A stretch of DNA of 5,175 nt from Sphingomonadales bacterium (GTDB lineage Bacteria > Pseudomonadota > Alphaproteobacteria > Sphingomonadales > Sphingomonadaceae), in contig RDXA01000288.1 of assembly GCA_004292705.1 (NCBI GenBank), positions 1-5,175 on the forward strand, read 5' to 3'. Both the position numbers and the translations under genes were made by a program. The stretch's first letter is position 1; each line of letters starts with the position of its first letter. Positions 1 to 5,175 of this stretch are shown piece after piece. Below the pieces are notes generated by a model that was not told where the DNA came from, ran no database searches, and was given only the letters and a program-made list of their open reading frames with translations.

Positions 1-73
1 CCTTCTAAGGGGGCGGCGCCCTCGGCGGGCACCTTGTTGCATGTGCCTTGGTCTTCCTTCAACTGGCCAGAGC

Positions 74-421
74 ATGAGCGACGAGAAACCTGCCCGAGAA
101 CCCATTCACGAGGATGCGCGGATCGACGCGCTCGAAGCGCGGCTCAGGGCCGCACGCGAGCGCGAAGAGCAGCGCAACCGGCCGAAGGTGAAGGGCGTCG
201 ATGCGAATTACCGCAGCGGCAACCGTGCTCTGGCCAACCTTCTGGGCGGGATTATCGGCGGCCTGGTGATCGGCTTTGCGATTGACGCACTGGCCGGCTC
301 TGCGCCGTGGGGTCTGTTAGGCGGGCTGTTCCTCGGAACGGCATCGGCCTTCAGGAGCATAATCTTGGCGGCGAATACGCGTCCCGCAGATGAGGCTAAG
401 CGGCCCGATAACGAGGTTTAG
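74..421 (+). CDS. atpI: AtpI/AtpZ-family ATP synthase assembly protein
   Basis: A 115-residue protein. Residues 1-45 are charged and probably helical (DARIDALEARLRAARER). Two glycine-rich membrane segments follow, at about 52-72 (LANLLGGIIGGLVIGFAID) and 78-99, then a short polar tail. This two-helix plan, and its position just upstream of atpB, match the small 'ATPase gene 1' (AtpI/AtpZ) family. Members of that family lead F0 operons and are thought to help assemble or stabilise the c-ring in the inner membrane; they are not core subunits. The ATG at 74 (MSDEKP) is preferred over the in-frame ATG at 41, because the 11 extra residues (MCLGLPSTGQS) do not look like the charged start usual in this family. 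No good ribosome binding site precedes either ATG. The gene is 72 bases upstream of atpB. Family is fairly certain; exact start and molecular role less so. Confidence 0.87.
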   Translation: MSDEKPAREPIHEDARIDALEARLRAAREREEQRNRPKVKGVDANYRSGNRALANLLGGIIGGLVIGFAIDALAGSAPWGLLGGLFLGTASAFRSIILAANTRPADEAKRPDNEV

Positions 422-493
422 GCCTTGGTATTGCCCGCCTTAGACCCCCTCTAGGGGCGCGTTTCATGTGGCACATTTAGGGATTGTTCGATC

Positions 494-1285
494 GTGGCAG
501 CCGAAGAAGGCAAGGTTGATCCGATGAAGCAGTTCACCATCGAGCCCCTGCTGGGCTCGGAGTGGCAACTGTCTGACGGGATCAACATCGCGTTCACCAA
601 CTCTGCGCTGTGGATGGCGATCACGGCCGTTCTGGTGTGGGTGTTCGTGGCTGGCGGCATGAAGCGCGCGCTGGTTCCCGGCCGCTGGCAGATGGCGGTC
701 GAAACCATGACCGGCTTCATCGACGACCTGCTCGAAGCGAACGTCGGCAAGGCCGGGCGCAAGTATGTGCCCTATATCTTCACATTGTTCATGTTCATCC
801 TGTTCGGGAACCTGCTCGGCCTGGTGCCGCTCGGTCTGATCCCCGGGGTTCATGCCTTCACCTTCACCAGCCACTTTACCGCCACCGGCGTGCTGGCGAT
901 CATGAGCTTCTCGATCGTCCTGATCGTCGGCTTCTGGAAGCATGGCCTGCATTTCTTCTCGCTGTTCTGGCCGTCGAATACGCCTGCATTCCTCGCCTTG
1001 CCGATCAGCCTGATCGAGCTGGTGTCCTTCATGGTCCGCCCCTTCAGCCTCGCTCTGCGTCTGTTCGTGGCGATGATGGCGGGCCACGTGCTGCTCAAGG
1101 TGCTGGCAAGCTTCGTGATTGCCGGAGGCAGCGGCGGGATCGGCACAGGCGTGCTGGTCGGCGTGCCGAGCTTCATTCTGATGGTCGCGATCAGCGCGCT
1201 CGAGATTCTGGTGGCGGGCATTCAGGCCTACGTCTTCGCGCTGCTGACCTCGCTTTACATCAACGACGCAGAGAACCTTCACTGA
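494..1285 (+). CDS. atpB: F0F1 ATP synthase subunit a
   Basis: A 263-residue polytopic inner-membrane protein that forms the two proton half-channels beside the c-ring. The N-terminal VDPMKQFTIEPLLG is the usual alphaproteobacterial start region. Several hydrophobic helices follow, including ~38-55, ~93-118, ~132-147, ~168-210 and ~222-256. The essential arginine is R189 (LALRLF), equivalent to E. coli R210. H198 and E237 sit where E. coli has E219 and H245. This swapped His/Glu pair is the arrangement known from mitochondria and many bacteria. Q244 matches E. coli Q252. The Asn that usually follows the essential Arg (RLFxNM) is Ala here (RLFVAMMAG). The start is GTG at 494, with AGGGA at 479-483 ten bases upstream. 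An ATG at 524 would cut off the conserved VDPM context and is less likely. Length is normal for the family. Confidence 0.97.
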   Translation: MAAEEGKVDPMKQFTIEPLLGSEWQLSDGINIAFTNSALWMAITAVLVWVFVAGGMKRALVPGRWQMAVETMTGFIDDLLEANVGKAGRKYVPYIFTLFMFILFGNLLGLVPLGLIPGVHAFTFTSHFTATGVLAIMSFSIVLIVGFWKHGLHFFSLFWPSNTPAFLALPISLIELVSFMVRPFSLALRLFVAMMAGHVLLKVLASFVIAGGSGGIGTGVLVGVPSFILMVAISALEILVAGIQAYVFALLTSLYINDAENLH

Positions 1286-1334
1286 GGGCTGAGACGCTCT
1301 CTTCACAACCCTCGATAACAAACAGATTTTTTTC

Positions 1335-1340
1335 AAGGAG
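1335..1340 (+). promoter_or_regulatory. Ribosome binding site of atpE
   Basis: AAGGAG lies 9 bases before the ATG at 1350 but only 3 bases before the ATG at 1344. The spacing therefore favours 1350 as the true start of atpE. Just upstream (about 1311-1334) is an A/T-rich stretch with a run of seven T (1327-1333), unusual in this GC-rich window. Confidence 0.75.
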
Positions 1341-1349
1341 TTTATGATC

Positions 1350-1574
1350 ATGGACGCTACTGCTGCAGCTCTCCTCGGTGCCGGTCTCGCGGCGATCGGC
1401 GCGGGCCTCGCCGCCCTCGGCGTGGGCAACGTGTTTGCCTCGTTCCTCGAAGGCGCGCTGCGCAATCCGGGCGCTGCCGACGGTCAGCAGGGCCGTCTGT
1501 TCATCGGCTTCGCGGCCGCCGAACTTCTCGGCCTGCTCGCCTTCGTGATCGCCGTTCTGCTGATCTTCCGCTAA
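1350..1574 (+). CDS. atpE: F0F1 ATP synthase subunit c (proteolipid)
   Basis: A 74-residue hairpin of two membrane helices; many copies form the rotor ring that carries protons. Helix 1 (about 6-30) is rich in Gly and Ala (GAGLAALGVGN), as needed for tight ring packing. The polar loop has the conserved R38-N39-P40 followed by GAADGQ, which contacts the F1 central stalk. Helix 2 (about 50-73) carries the proton-binding carboxylate E58 in FAAAELLG. The residue after it is Leu, not the Ser/Thr of Na+-binding c subunits, so proton coupling is expected. The ATG at 1350 is chosen because AAGGAG is 9 bases upstream. The ATG at 1344 would add Met-Ile, only 3 bases from that site. The 64-base gap after atpB and the 92-base gap before atpF' set this gene apart in the operon. 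Confidence 0.96.
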   Translation: MDATAAALLGAGLAAIGAGLAALGVGNVFASFLEGALRNPGAADGQQGRLFIGFAAAELLGLLAFVIAVLLIFR

Positions 1575-1586
1575 GTTGCGCTGTAG

Positions 1587-1617
1587 CGGGCGGAGGGGGA
1601 GCAATTCCATCCGCCCG
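1587..1617 (+). promoter_or_regulatory. Intercistronic hairpin between atpE and atpF'
   Basis: CGGGCGGA (1587-1594) pairs perfectly with TCCGCCCG (1610-1617). After one G/A mismatch the arms may continue with two G-C and two G-U pairs (1596-1599 with 1605-1608), closing on a 5-base loop. No T-run follows, so it does not look like an intrinsic terminator. It starts 12 bases after the atpE stop. By inference it could block 3' exonucleases and stabilise the upstream atpIBE message, favouring more subunit c. It is seen by base pairing only; function is untested. Confidence 0.6.
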
Positions 1618-1666
1618 GTCCGCGTCAACGACTTGCCGGTAACCTAGGCGAACCCAAGGGCTTACG

Positions 1667-2161
1667 ATGCCTCAGATCGAACAAATCGCCGCTACGCTGT
1701 CCAGCCAGGTGTTCTGGCTGCTGGTGTTCTTCGGCCTCACCTTTGTCTTTGTCGGACTGGGGATGGTGCCGAAGATTCTTGGCACGGTAGAGATGCGTGA
1801 CCAGCAGATCGCGGGCGATCTCGCCGCTGCTCAGGCGGCGCGCGACGCGGCGGACAGCGAAGAGGAAGCCTGGCGCAAGCGGGAAAATGCCAATCGTGCC
1901 GCCGCTCAGGGGGTGATTGGTGAGGCGAAGGCCGTGGCAGCCACCACCAGCGCTTCCAAGCTGGCCGAAGCCCAGGGTCGGCTCGATGCCCGTCTGGTAG
2001 AGGCTGAAGCGGCGATCGCAACCGCGCGCGCCAACGCCATGGCCGAGATCGAGGCTGTCGCCGCCGATGCGACGCGCGACATCGTCGCCCGCGTCGCCGG
2101 GGTCGAAGTTGAACCCGCTGCTGCCGAGGCTGCGGTCAAGGAGGTGATGGCGCATGGCTGA
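1667..2161 (+). CDS. atpF': F0F1 ATP synthase subunit b' (peripheral stalk)
   Basis: A 164-residue protein with one N-terminal membrane helix (about 13-36; SSQVFWLLVFFGLTFVFVG), then a long Ala/Glu/Arg-rich helix (about 40-144) expected to form a coiled coil, and a short tail. MPQIEQIAATLSSQ followed by an aromatic-rich helix is typical of b' rather than b. This subunit occurs in photosynthetic and other alphaproteobacteria, where b and b' form a heterodimeric stator linking F0 to the F1 delta and alpha subunits. The ATG at 1667 has AAGGG (1656-1660) six bases upstream. Its last 8 bases overlap atpF, and its last codons contain the atpF ribosome binding site, so the two stalk subunits are probably translated in a coupled way at near-equal levels. 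Confidence 0.93.
   Translation: MPQIEQIAATLSSQVFWLLVFFGLTFVFVGLGMVPKILGTVEMRDQQIAGDLAAAQAARDAADSEEEAWRKRENANRAAAQGVIGEAKAVAATTSASKLAEAQGRLDARLVEAEAAIATARANAMAEIEAVAADATRDIVARVAGVEVEPAAAEAAVKEVMAHG
2138..2148 (+). promoter_or_regulatory. Extended Shine-Dalgarno site of atpF, inside atpF'
   Basis: AAGGAGGTGAT is an 11-base match to the usual complement of the bacterial 16S rRNA 3' end. Its GGAGG core (2140-2144) is 9 bases before the atpF ATG at 2154. It lies in the coding end of atpF' (codons for V-K-E-V-M) and fixes the atpF start. Confidence 0.88.
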
Positions 2162-2684
2162 TCTTCTGATGCTGCTCGCCAGTGGGGCGGAAGGCCACGC
2201 CGAACCAGCCGTGCTTGGGCTCGACTCCTATCAGTGGGTTGCGCTGGCGATGACCGTGCTGATCGCGGTGTTCGTCTGGAAGAAGGTTCCGGGGATCATC
2301 ACCGGTGGCCTCGACGCCAAGATTGCGGAGATCAGCAAGGCACTTGCTGAGGCCAAGGCCCTGCGCGCCGAGGCCGAGGCCCTGCGCTCCGAATATGCCG
2401 CCAAGATCGCAAGCGCCGAGAAGGACGCCGAGGCGATGCTGGCCGGTGCACGCGAAGAGGCAGACGCGGTTCTCGCCAGAGCGGAAGCCGACAGCGAATT
2501 GATGGTTGCCCGCCGCCAGCGCATGGCCGAAGACAAGATCGCGGCCGCCGAACGTGCCGCCATCGCCGAGGTTAAGGCCCGTGCCGTTACGGCTGCCGCT
2601 GCCGCCTCGCGCCTGCTGATTGCGCAGACCCACGACAGCAAGGCTGACAAGAAGCTGGCCGATGAGGTGATTGCTTCGCTCTGA
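2154..2684 (+). CDS. atpF: F0F1 ATP synthase subunit b (peripheral stalk)
   Basis: A 176-residue protein. A short periplasmic N-terminus (1-24) is followed by a single membrane helix (about 25-43; YQWVALAMTVLIAVFVWKK) and a long, highly charged Ala-rich helix (about 50-160) that pairs with b' to form the stator stalk. The soluble helix holds an almost exact heptad duplication, EAKALRA-EAEALRS (residues 66-79). Start ATG 2154 is set by the strong SD site 9 bases upstream, giving an 8-base overlap with atpF'. It is the last gene of the F0 operon; an intrinsic terminator begins 24 bases after the stop. Its place beside b' and its sequence make the assignment safe, though b and b' differ little in primary sequence. 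Confidence 0.94.
   Translation: MADLLMLLASGAEGHAEPAVLGLDSYQWVALAMTVLIAVFVWKKVPGIITGGLDAKIAEISKALAEAKALRAEAEALRSEYAAKIASAEKDAEAMLAGAREEADAVLARAEADSELMVARRQRMAEDKIAAAERAAIAEVKARAVTAAAAASRLLIAQTHDSKADKKLADEVIASL
2349..2390 (+). repeat. Two-copy 21-base tandem repeat within atpF
   Basis: Copies at 2349-2369 and 2370-2390 are identical at 19 of 21 positions. They are in frame and encode EAKALRA and EAEALRS, one coiled-coil heptad each. This looks like a recent in-frame duplication in the stalk helix. Confidence 0.85.
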
Positions 2685-2708
2685 ACATAGCGCGTTCCGG
2701 GATAAGAG

Positions 2709-2734
2709 AGGGCGGCCCGCGCGGCCGCCCTTTT
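2709..2734. terminator. Intrinsic terminator shared by atpF and the convergent MDR gene
   Basis: GGGCGGCC (2710-2717) pairs with GGCCGCCC (2723-2730) across a 5-base loop; A2709/T2731 adds one more pair. TTTT (2731-2734) follows on the plus strand, so it ends the F0 operon. On the minus strand the stem begins about 15 bases after the MDR gene's stop and is followed by TCTCTT, so it may also work, more weakly, in that direction. Confidence 0.88.
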
Positions 2735-2744
2735 CATTTCTGGC

Positions 2745-3725
2745 TTAAGCGCTGGGCAGAAATACCACTTTGCCCACCAGTTCCCGCCGCGCCATCGCCT
2801 CGAAGCCCTCGCGCCAGCGGGAGAGCGACAGGGTTCGGTCGATGGCGGGGGTGATGCGGCCCTGCTCGGCCAGCAAGGCAATGGCCCGATTGATCGCCTG
2901 CCCGCGCTCGGGGAAACGGCGGGCATATTCTCCGGCACGCAGGCCAATGATGCTGAAGCCCTTGATCAGCGGGATGTTGGTCGCAATCTCGGCGATCCGG
3001 CCCGAGGTGAAGCCGACCACCACCAGTTTGCCGCCGAAAGCGACGCAGCGGGTCGATTCGTCGAACACATCGCCGCCCACCGGATCAAAGACGATATCGG
3101 CCAGGCAGCCACCGGTGAGATCTGCCACCTCTTCCCTGAAGCGACCCTCTGCCATGATCACGGCCTCCGGGCGGGCGAGGGCGGCGATGCGCTCGGCCTT
3201 GGCGGGGCTGCCCGTGGTGGCGATGACCCGGGCACCCAGCGCGCGGGCGAGGTCGCAGGCGGCAAGGCCCACCCCGCCGCTCGCGCCATGCACCAGCACC
3301 CACTGGCCCTCCTGCAAGCCACCCAATTCGACCAGCCCGGTAAAGGCGGTCGAATAGGCCGCGCCCATGGCGGCCGCCTGCGCGAAATCCAGACCTTTCG
3401 GTATCAGCGAAAGCTTGTCGGCCGGCACGCAGGCGATTTCGGCAAAGGCACCCGTCTTGTTGCCGCCCATTACCCTGTCACCGGGCGCAAAACGGCAGCC
3501 GGGATCGGCCTCCAGCACTTCGCCGGCGAATTCGAGGCCGCTTGTGAAGGGCACCTCGGGTTTGAACTGGTATTCCCCGCGGGTCATCAGCAGGTCGGGG
3601 AAGTTGAGTGAAGCCGCCCGCACCGCGACCCGCACCTCACCGGGTGCGCGGGTCGGCACGGGCAGATCGGTGAGGCTCACGCCGGAAAAGTCGGGCGAGA
3701 GCTGTTCGACCCTGAGGGCCTGCAT
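2745..3725 (-). CDS. NADPH:quinone oxidoreductase-like MDR protein
   Basis: A 326-residue cytosolic member of the medium-chain dehydrogenase/reductase (MDR) superfamily, quinone oxidoreductase (QOR) branch. Residues 1-125 form the GroES-like substrate domain, with NFPDLLMTRG (41-50) and the PGDRV turn (81-85). A Rossmann domain follows, with the nucleotide-binding loop HGASGGVG (146-153) and a second motif FDPVGGD (213-219). The Cys/His zinc ligands of alcohol dehydrogenases are absent, as expected for zinc-free QORs that reduce quinones or enoyl/enone substrates with NADPH. The C-terminal GKVVFLPS is the usual QOR/enoyl-reductase end. Length is normal and the frame is intact. The start lies 4 bases after the gloB stop; AAGGA is seen only about 14 bases upstream, so translation may depend on coupling to gloB. 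True substrate unknown; acryloyl-CoA reductase-like enzymes look similar. Confidence 0.88.
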   Translation of the reverse strand: MQALRVEQLSPDFSGVSLTDLPVPTRAPGEVRVAVRAASLNFPDLLMTRGEYQFKPEVPFTSGLEFAGEVLEADPGCRFAPGDRVMGGNKTGAFAEIACVPADKLSLIPKGLDFAQAAAMGAAYSTAFTGLVELGGLQEGQWVLVHGASGGVGLAACDLARALGARVIATTGSPAKAERIAALARPEAVIMAEGRFREEVADLTGGCLADIVFDPVGGDVFDESTRCVAFGGKLVVVGFTSGRIAEIATNIPLIKGFSIIGLRAGEYARRFPERGQAINRAIALLAEQGRITPAIDRTLSLSRWREGFEAMARRELVGKVVFLPSA

Positions 3726-3729
3726 GGCG

Positions 3730-4334
3730 TTAGAAATTGTCCTTCGCCGCCCGCAGCGCCGCGAACGTCTCGTGCGGAGCGCTGCCGCCCCACTTCGCCA
3801 TCAACGCCGGATCGTCAGCGCGCAGGAAGGGGTTGGTGGCCAGTTCACGCTCAAGCGTGGTCGGCACGGTCCATTCGTCACGCGCACGCTTGGCGGCGAT
3901 CTCGTCGGCATAGGCGGCGAGCGCCATATTGTCAGGATCGGCATGGAGCGCGAACTTCGCGTTCGACGCGGTATATTCGTGCGCACAATAGAGCAGGGTT
4001 TCGGGCGGCAGCGCCTTGATCCGGCTGAGGCTCGCCCAGAACTGCTGCGGCTCGCCTTCGAACATCCGCCCGCAACCGAGCGCGAACACGCTGTCGCCAA
4101 CGAATGCCACGCCTGCGCTCGGGAGATGGAAGGCGATATGGCCATTGGTGTGGCCCGAGACGTCAATCACCTGCGCCTCATGCGCGCCCAGCTTCACCGT
4201 GTCGCCGTGGGCGATTCGCGCAGATAGGCGGTCGCATCGGGGGTATCGATCGCCGTGGTTTCGTGGCTGTCGGTATCGTGGACAAGATAGCCGTAGTTGT
4301 CGCTAAGGCAGGGGAACTGGTGAACATGGATCAT
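3730..4334 (-). pseudogene. gloB: Broken hydroxyacylglutathione hydrolase (glyoxalase II)
   Basis: Glyoxalase II hydrolyses S-lactoylglutathione to lactate and glutathione in methylglyoxal detoxification. The start is clear: ATG at 4334 with AAGG 7 bases upstream. It encodes MIHVHQFPCLSDNYGYL and continues to TAYLRE (residue 40). The frame then runs into SPTATR and a stop at 4194-4196. The rest continues in another frame from about 4215 to the stop at 3730: GDTVKLG, then the metal-ligand regions SGHTNGH, FVGDSVFALGCGRMFEG and CAHEYT, and the glutathione-binding end AAKDNF. Compared with E. coli GloB (251 residues), about 50 codons are absent, roughly E. coli residues 39-91. These include the H-x-H-x-D-H metal motif (H53-H58). 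Neither piece can be an active enzyme alone. A GTG at 4197 opens the 155-residue C-terminal frame but is unlikely to be a true start. A sequencing or assembly deletion cannot be excluded. Confidence 0.88.
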
Positions 4335-4365
4335 GCCGCGACCTTACCGCTGCGCACCCCAATAG

Positions 4366-4403
4366 GAAAGGCCCGCCAGCTCGGTTGAGCGGGCGGGCCT
4401 TTC
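4366..4403 (-). terminator. Intrinsic terminator downstream of rpsA
   Basis: GAAAGGCCCGCC (4366-4377) is the exact reverse complement of GGCGGGCCTTTC (4392-4403). Inside, GCTC (4379-4382) pairs with GAGC (4387-4390) around loop GGTT, with one A/G mismatch between the two stems. On the minus strand the right arm ends in TTTC, giving a short U tract. It lies 43 bases past the rpsA stop and 31 bases before the gloB ATG. Confidence 0.78.
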
Positions 4404-4417
4404 GATTTGGCGGGAGA

Positions 4418-4438
4418 CGCTCACCCGGAGGGCGAGCG
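4418..4438 (-). other. Second hairpin just after the rpsA stop
   Basis: CGCTC (4418-4422) pairs with GAGCG (4434-4438) and CCC (4424-4426) with GGG (4430-4432), with one mismatch and loop GGA. It has no T-run of its own. It could aid termination together with the downstream hairpin, or protect the rpsA message 3' end. Confidence 0.45.
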
Positions 4439-4446
4439 CCACCAGA

Positions 4447-5175
4447 TCAATCGTCCTTCTTCTTCAGCGCGGCACCAAGGATGTCGCCGAGCGAAGCGCC
4501 CGAATCCGACGAGCCAAACTGCGCCACGGCTTCCTTCTCTTCGGCGATCTGACGCGCCTTGATCGAGAAGTTGGGCTTCTTCGAACGGTCAAAACCGATC
4601 ACCATGGCGTCGATCTTGCTGCCGACCTGGAAGCGGTCGGGGCGCTGTTCGTCGCGGTCGCGGCCGAGATCGGCGCGCTTGATGAAGCCGGTCGCGCCGT
4701 CTTCACCCACCTGCACCTCAAGGCCGCCGTCGCGCACTTCGAGCACGGTGACGGTGACGGTCTGGTTCTTGCGCAGGCTGCTGCCGCCGGTCGCAGCTTC
4801 AGCCGAAGGCGCGCCCTTTTCGAGCTGCTTCATGCCGAGGCTGATGCGCTCCTTTTCGACATCGACATCAAGCACGATGGCCTTGACCATTTCGCCCTTG
4901 CGGTGAAGCGCCAGCGCGTCTTCGCCCGAGATACCCCAGGCGATGTCCGACATGTGAACCATCCCGTCGACGTCGCCATCGAGGCCGATGAACAGGCCGA
5001 ATTCGGTGGCGTTCTTGACTTCGCCTTCGACTTCGGTGCCGACCGGGTGCTTCTCGGCAAACTCGTCCCACGGATTGCGCTGGGCCTGCTTGAGGCCGAG
5101 GCTGATGCGACGCTTGTCGCTGTCGACCTCGAGCACCATCACATCGACTTCCTGCGAGGTCGAGACGATCTTGCC
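4447..5175 (-). CDS. rpsA: 30S ribosomal protein S1, C-terminal part
   Basis: The last 242 residues of S1; the gene runs off the window edge at 5175 and its start is not visible. S1 binds mRNA upstream of start codons and helps load it on the 30S subunit. Three S1 (OB-fold) repeats can be seen: the end of one (1-30, closing with RRISLGLKQ), a complete one (about 47-117, with EFGLFIGLDGDVDGMVHMSD and closing ERISLGMKQ), and a more diverged last one (about 135-207, VTVTVLEVRDGGLEVQV to NFSIKA). The tail SLGDILGAALKKKDD is typical of alphaproteobacterial S1. Given the usual ~560-570 residues and six repeats in the group, about 40 percent of the protein is present. Frame is open and intact throughout. 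Two hairpins follow its stop. Confidence 0.96.
   Translation of the reverse strand, partial: GKIVSTSQEVDVMVLEVDSDKRRISLGLKQAQRNPWDEFAEKHPVGTEVEGEVKNATEFGLFIGLDGDVDGMVHMSDIAWGISGEDALALHRKGEMVKAIVLDVDVEKERISLGMKQLEKGAPSAEAATGGSSLRKNQTVTVTVLEVRDGGLEVQVGEDGATGFIKRADLGRDRDEQRPDRFQVGSKIDAMVIGFDRSKKPNFSIKARQIAEEKEAVAQFGSSDSGASLGDILGAALKKKDD

Noticed and set aside
1..73. Promoter for the F0 operon, or the tail of an upstream gene
   Set aside because: TTGTTG at 34-39 has no good -10 partner, and the first bases show no recognisable coding end. A TAA at 6-8 and a small GGGC/GCCC stem are too little to call.
446..457. Palindrome CCCCTCTAGGGG in the atpI-atpB spacer
   Set aside because: The stem is short with almost no loop, no T-run follows and no known operator matches; it may be chance.
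1344..1349. ATG at 1344 as the atpE start
   Set aside because: It lies only 3 bases from AAGGAG; the ATG at 1350 has a 9-base spacing and gives a typical MDAT start.
464..1465. Long open frame (333 codons) on the minus strand across atpB and the start of atpE
   Set aside because: It is antisense to clear subunit a and c genes. Its product is a low-complexity His/Arg/Glu/Gln-rich chain typical of a shadow frame in GC-rich coding DNA.
3730..4197. A separate 155-residue gene starting at GTG 4197
   Set aside because: It begins in mid-domain of GloB, lacks the HxHxDH motif and has no convincing ribosome binding site; it is the 3' remnant of gloB.
3367..4227. Plus-strand open frame (286 codons) opposite the MDR gene and gloB
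   Set aside because: It spans two unrelated minus-strand genes and their gap. Its Arg/Pro/Ser-rich composition is that of a reverse-complement shadow.
1..5175. Mobile element, CRISPR array, tRNA/rRNA or a novel defence-type system
   Set aside because: All sizeable open frames not in antisense are accounted for by housekeeping genes. No long inverted or spaced direct repeats and no transposase or RNA-gene signature were seen.

Overview
The window looks like a piece of an alphaproteobacterial chromosome, most likely from Sphingomonadales (Erythrobacter/Sphingomonas-like). This placement is inferred from high GC, protein character, a separate b' subunit (atpF'), and an F0 operon with no F1 genes attached. 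No sequence search was run.

Plus strand, 74-2734: a complete F0 operon of the H+-translocating ATP synthase. The order is atpI (assembly factor), atpB (subunit a), atpE (subunit c), atpF' (subunit b') and atpF (subunit b), closed by a strong intrinsic terminator at 2709-2734. Subunits a and c form the proton path and rotor ring. b' and b form the heterodimeric peripheral stalk that holds the F1 head, whose genes must lie elsewhere. AtpI is a small two-helix membrane protein thought to help c-ring assembly. The spacers around atpE carry an AT-rich leader with a good Shine-Dalgarno (SD) site on the 5' side and a long hairpin on the 3' side. Both could help make more c than the other subunits. 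atpF' and atpF overlap by 8 bases, and an 11-base SD site lies inside the end of atpF'.

Minus strand, 5175 down to 2745: the 3' part of rpsA (ribosomal protein S1), its terminator hairpin, a broken gloB (hydroxyacylglutathione hydrolase, glyoxalase II), and an intact NADPH:quinone oxidoreductase-like MDR gene 4 bases after gloB. The MDR gene converges on the F0 operon, and the two share the 2709-2734 hairpin.

The main anomaly is gloB. Its first 40 codons and its last ~158 codons are recognisable but lie in different frames. About 50 codons between them are absent, including the HxHxDH metal-binding motif of the metallo-beta-lactamase fold. This is either a real inactivating deletion or an assembly/sequencing deletion. 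I see no mobile element, CRISPR array, tRNA, rRNA or new defence-type system. The rest is ordinary housekeeping sequence with some notable translation and transcription signals.
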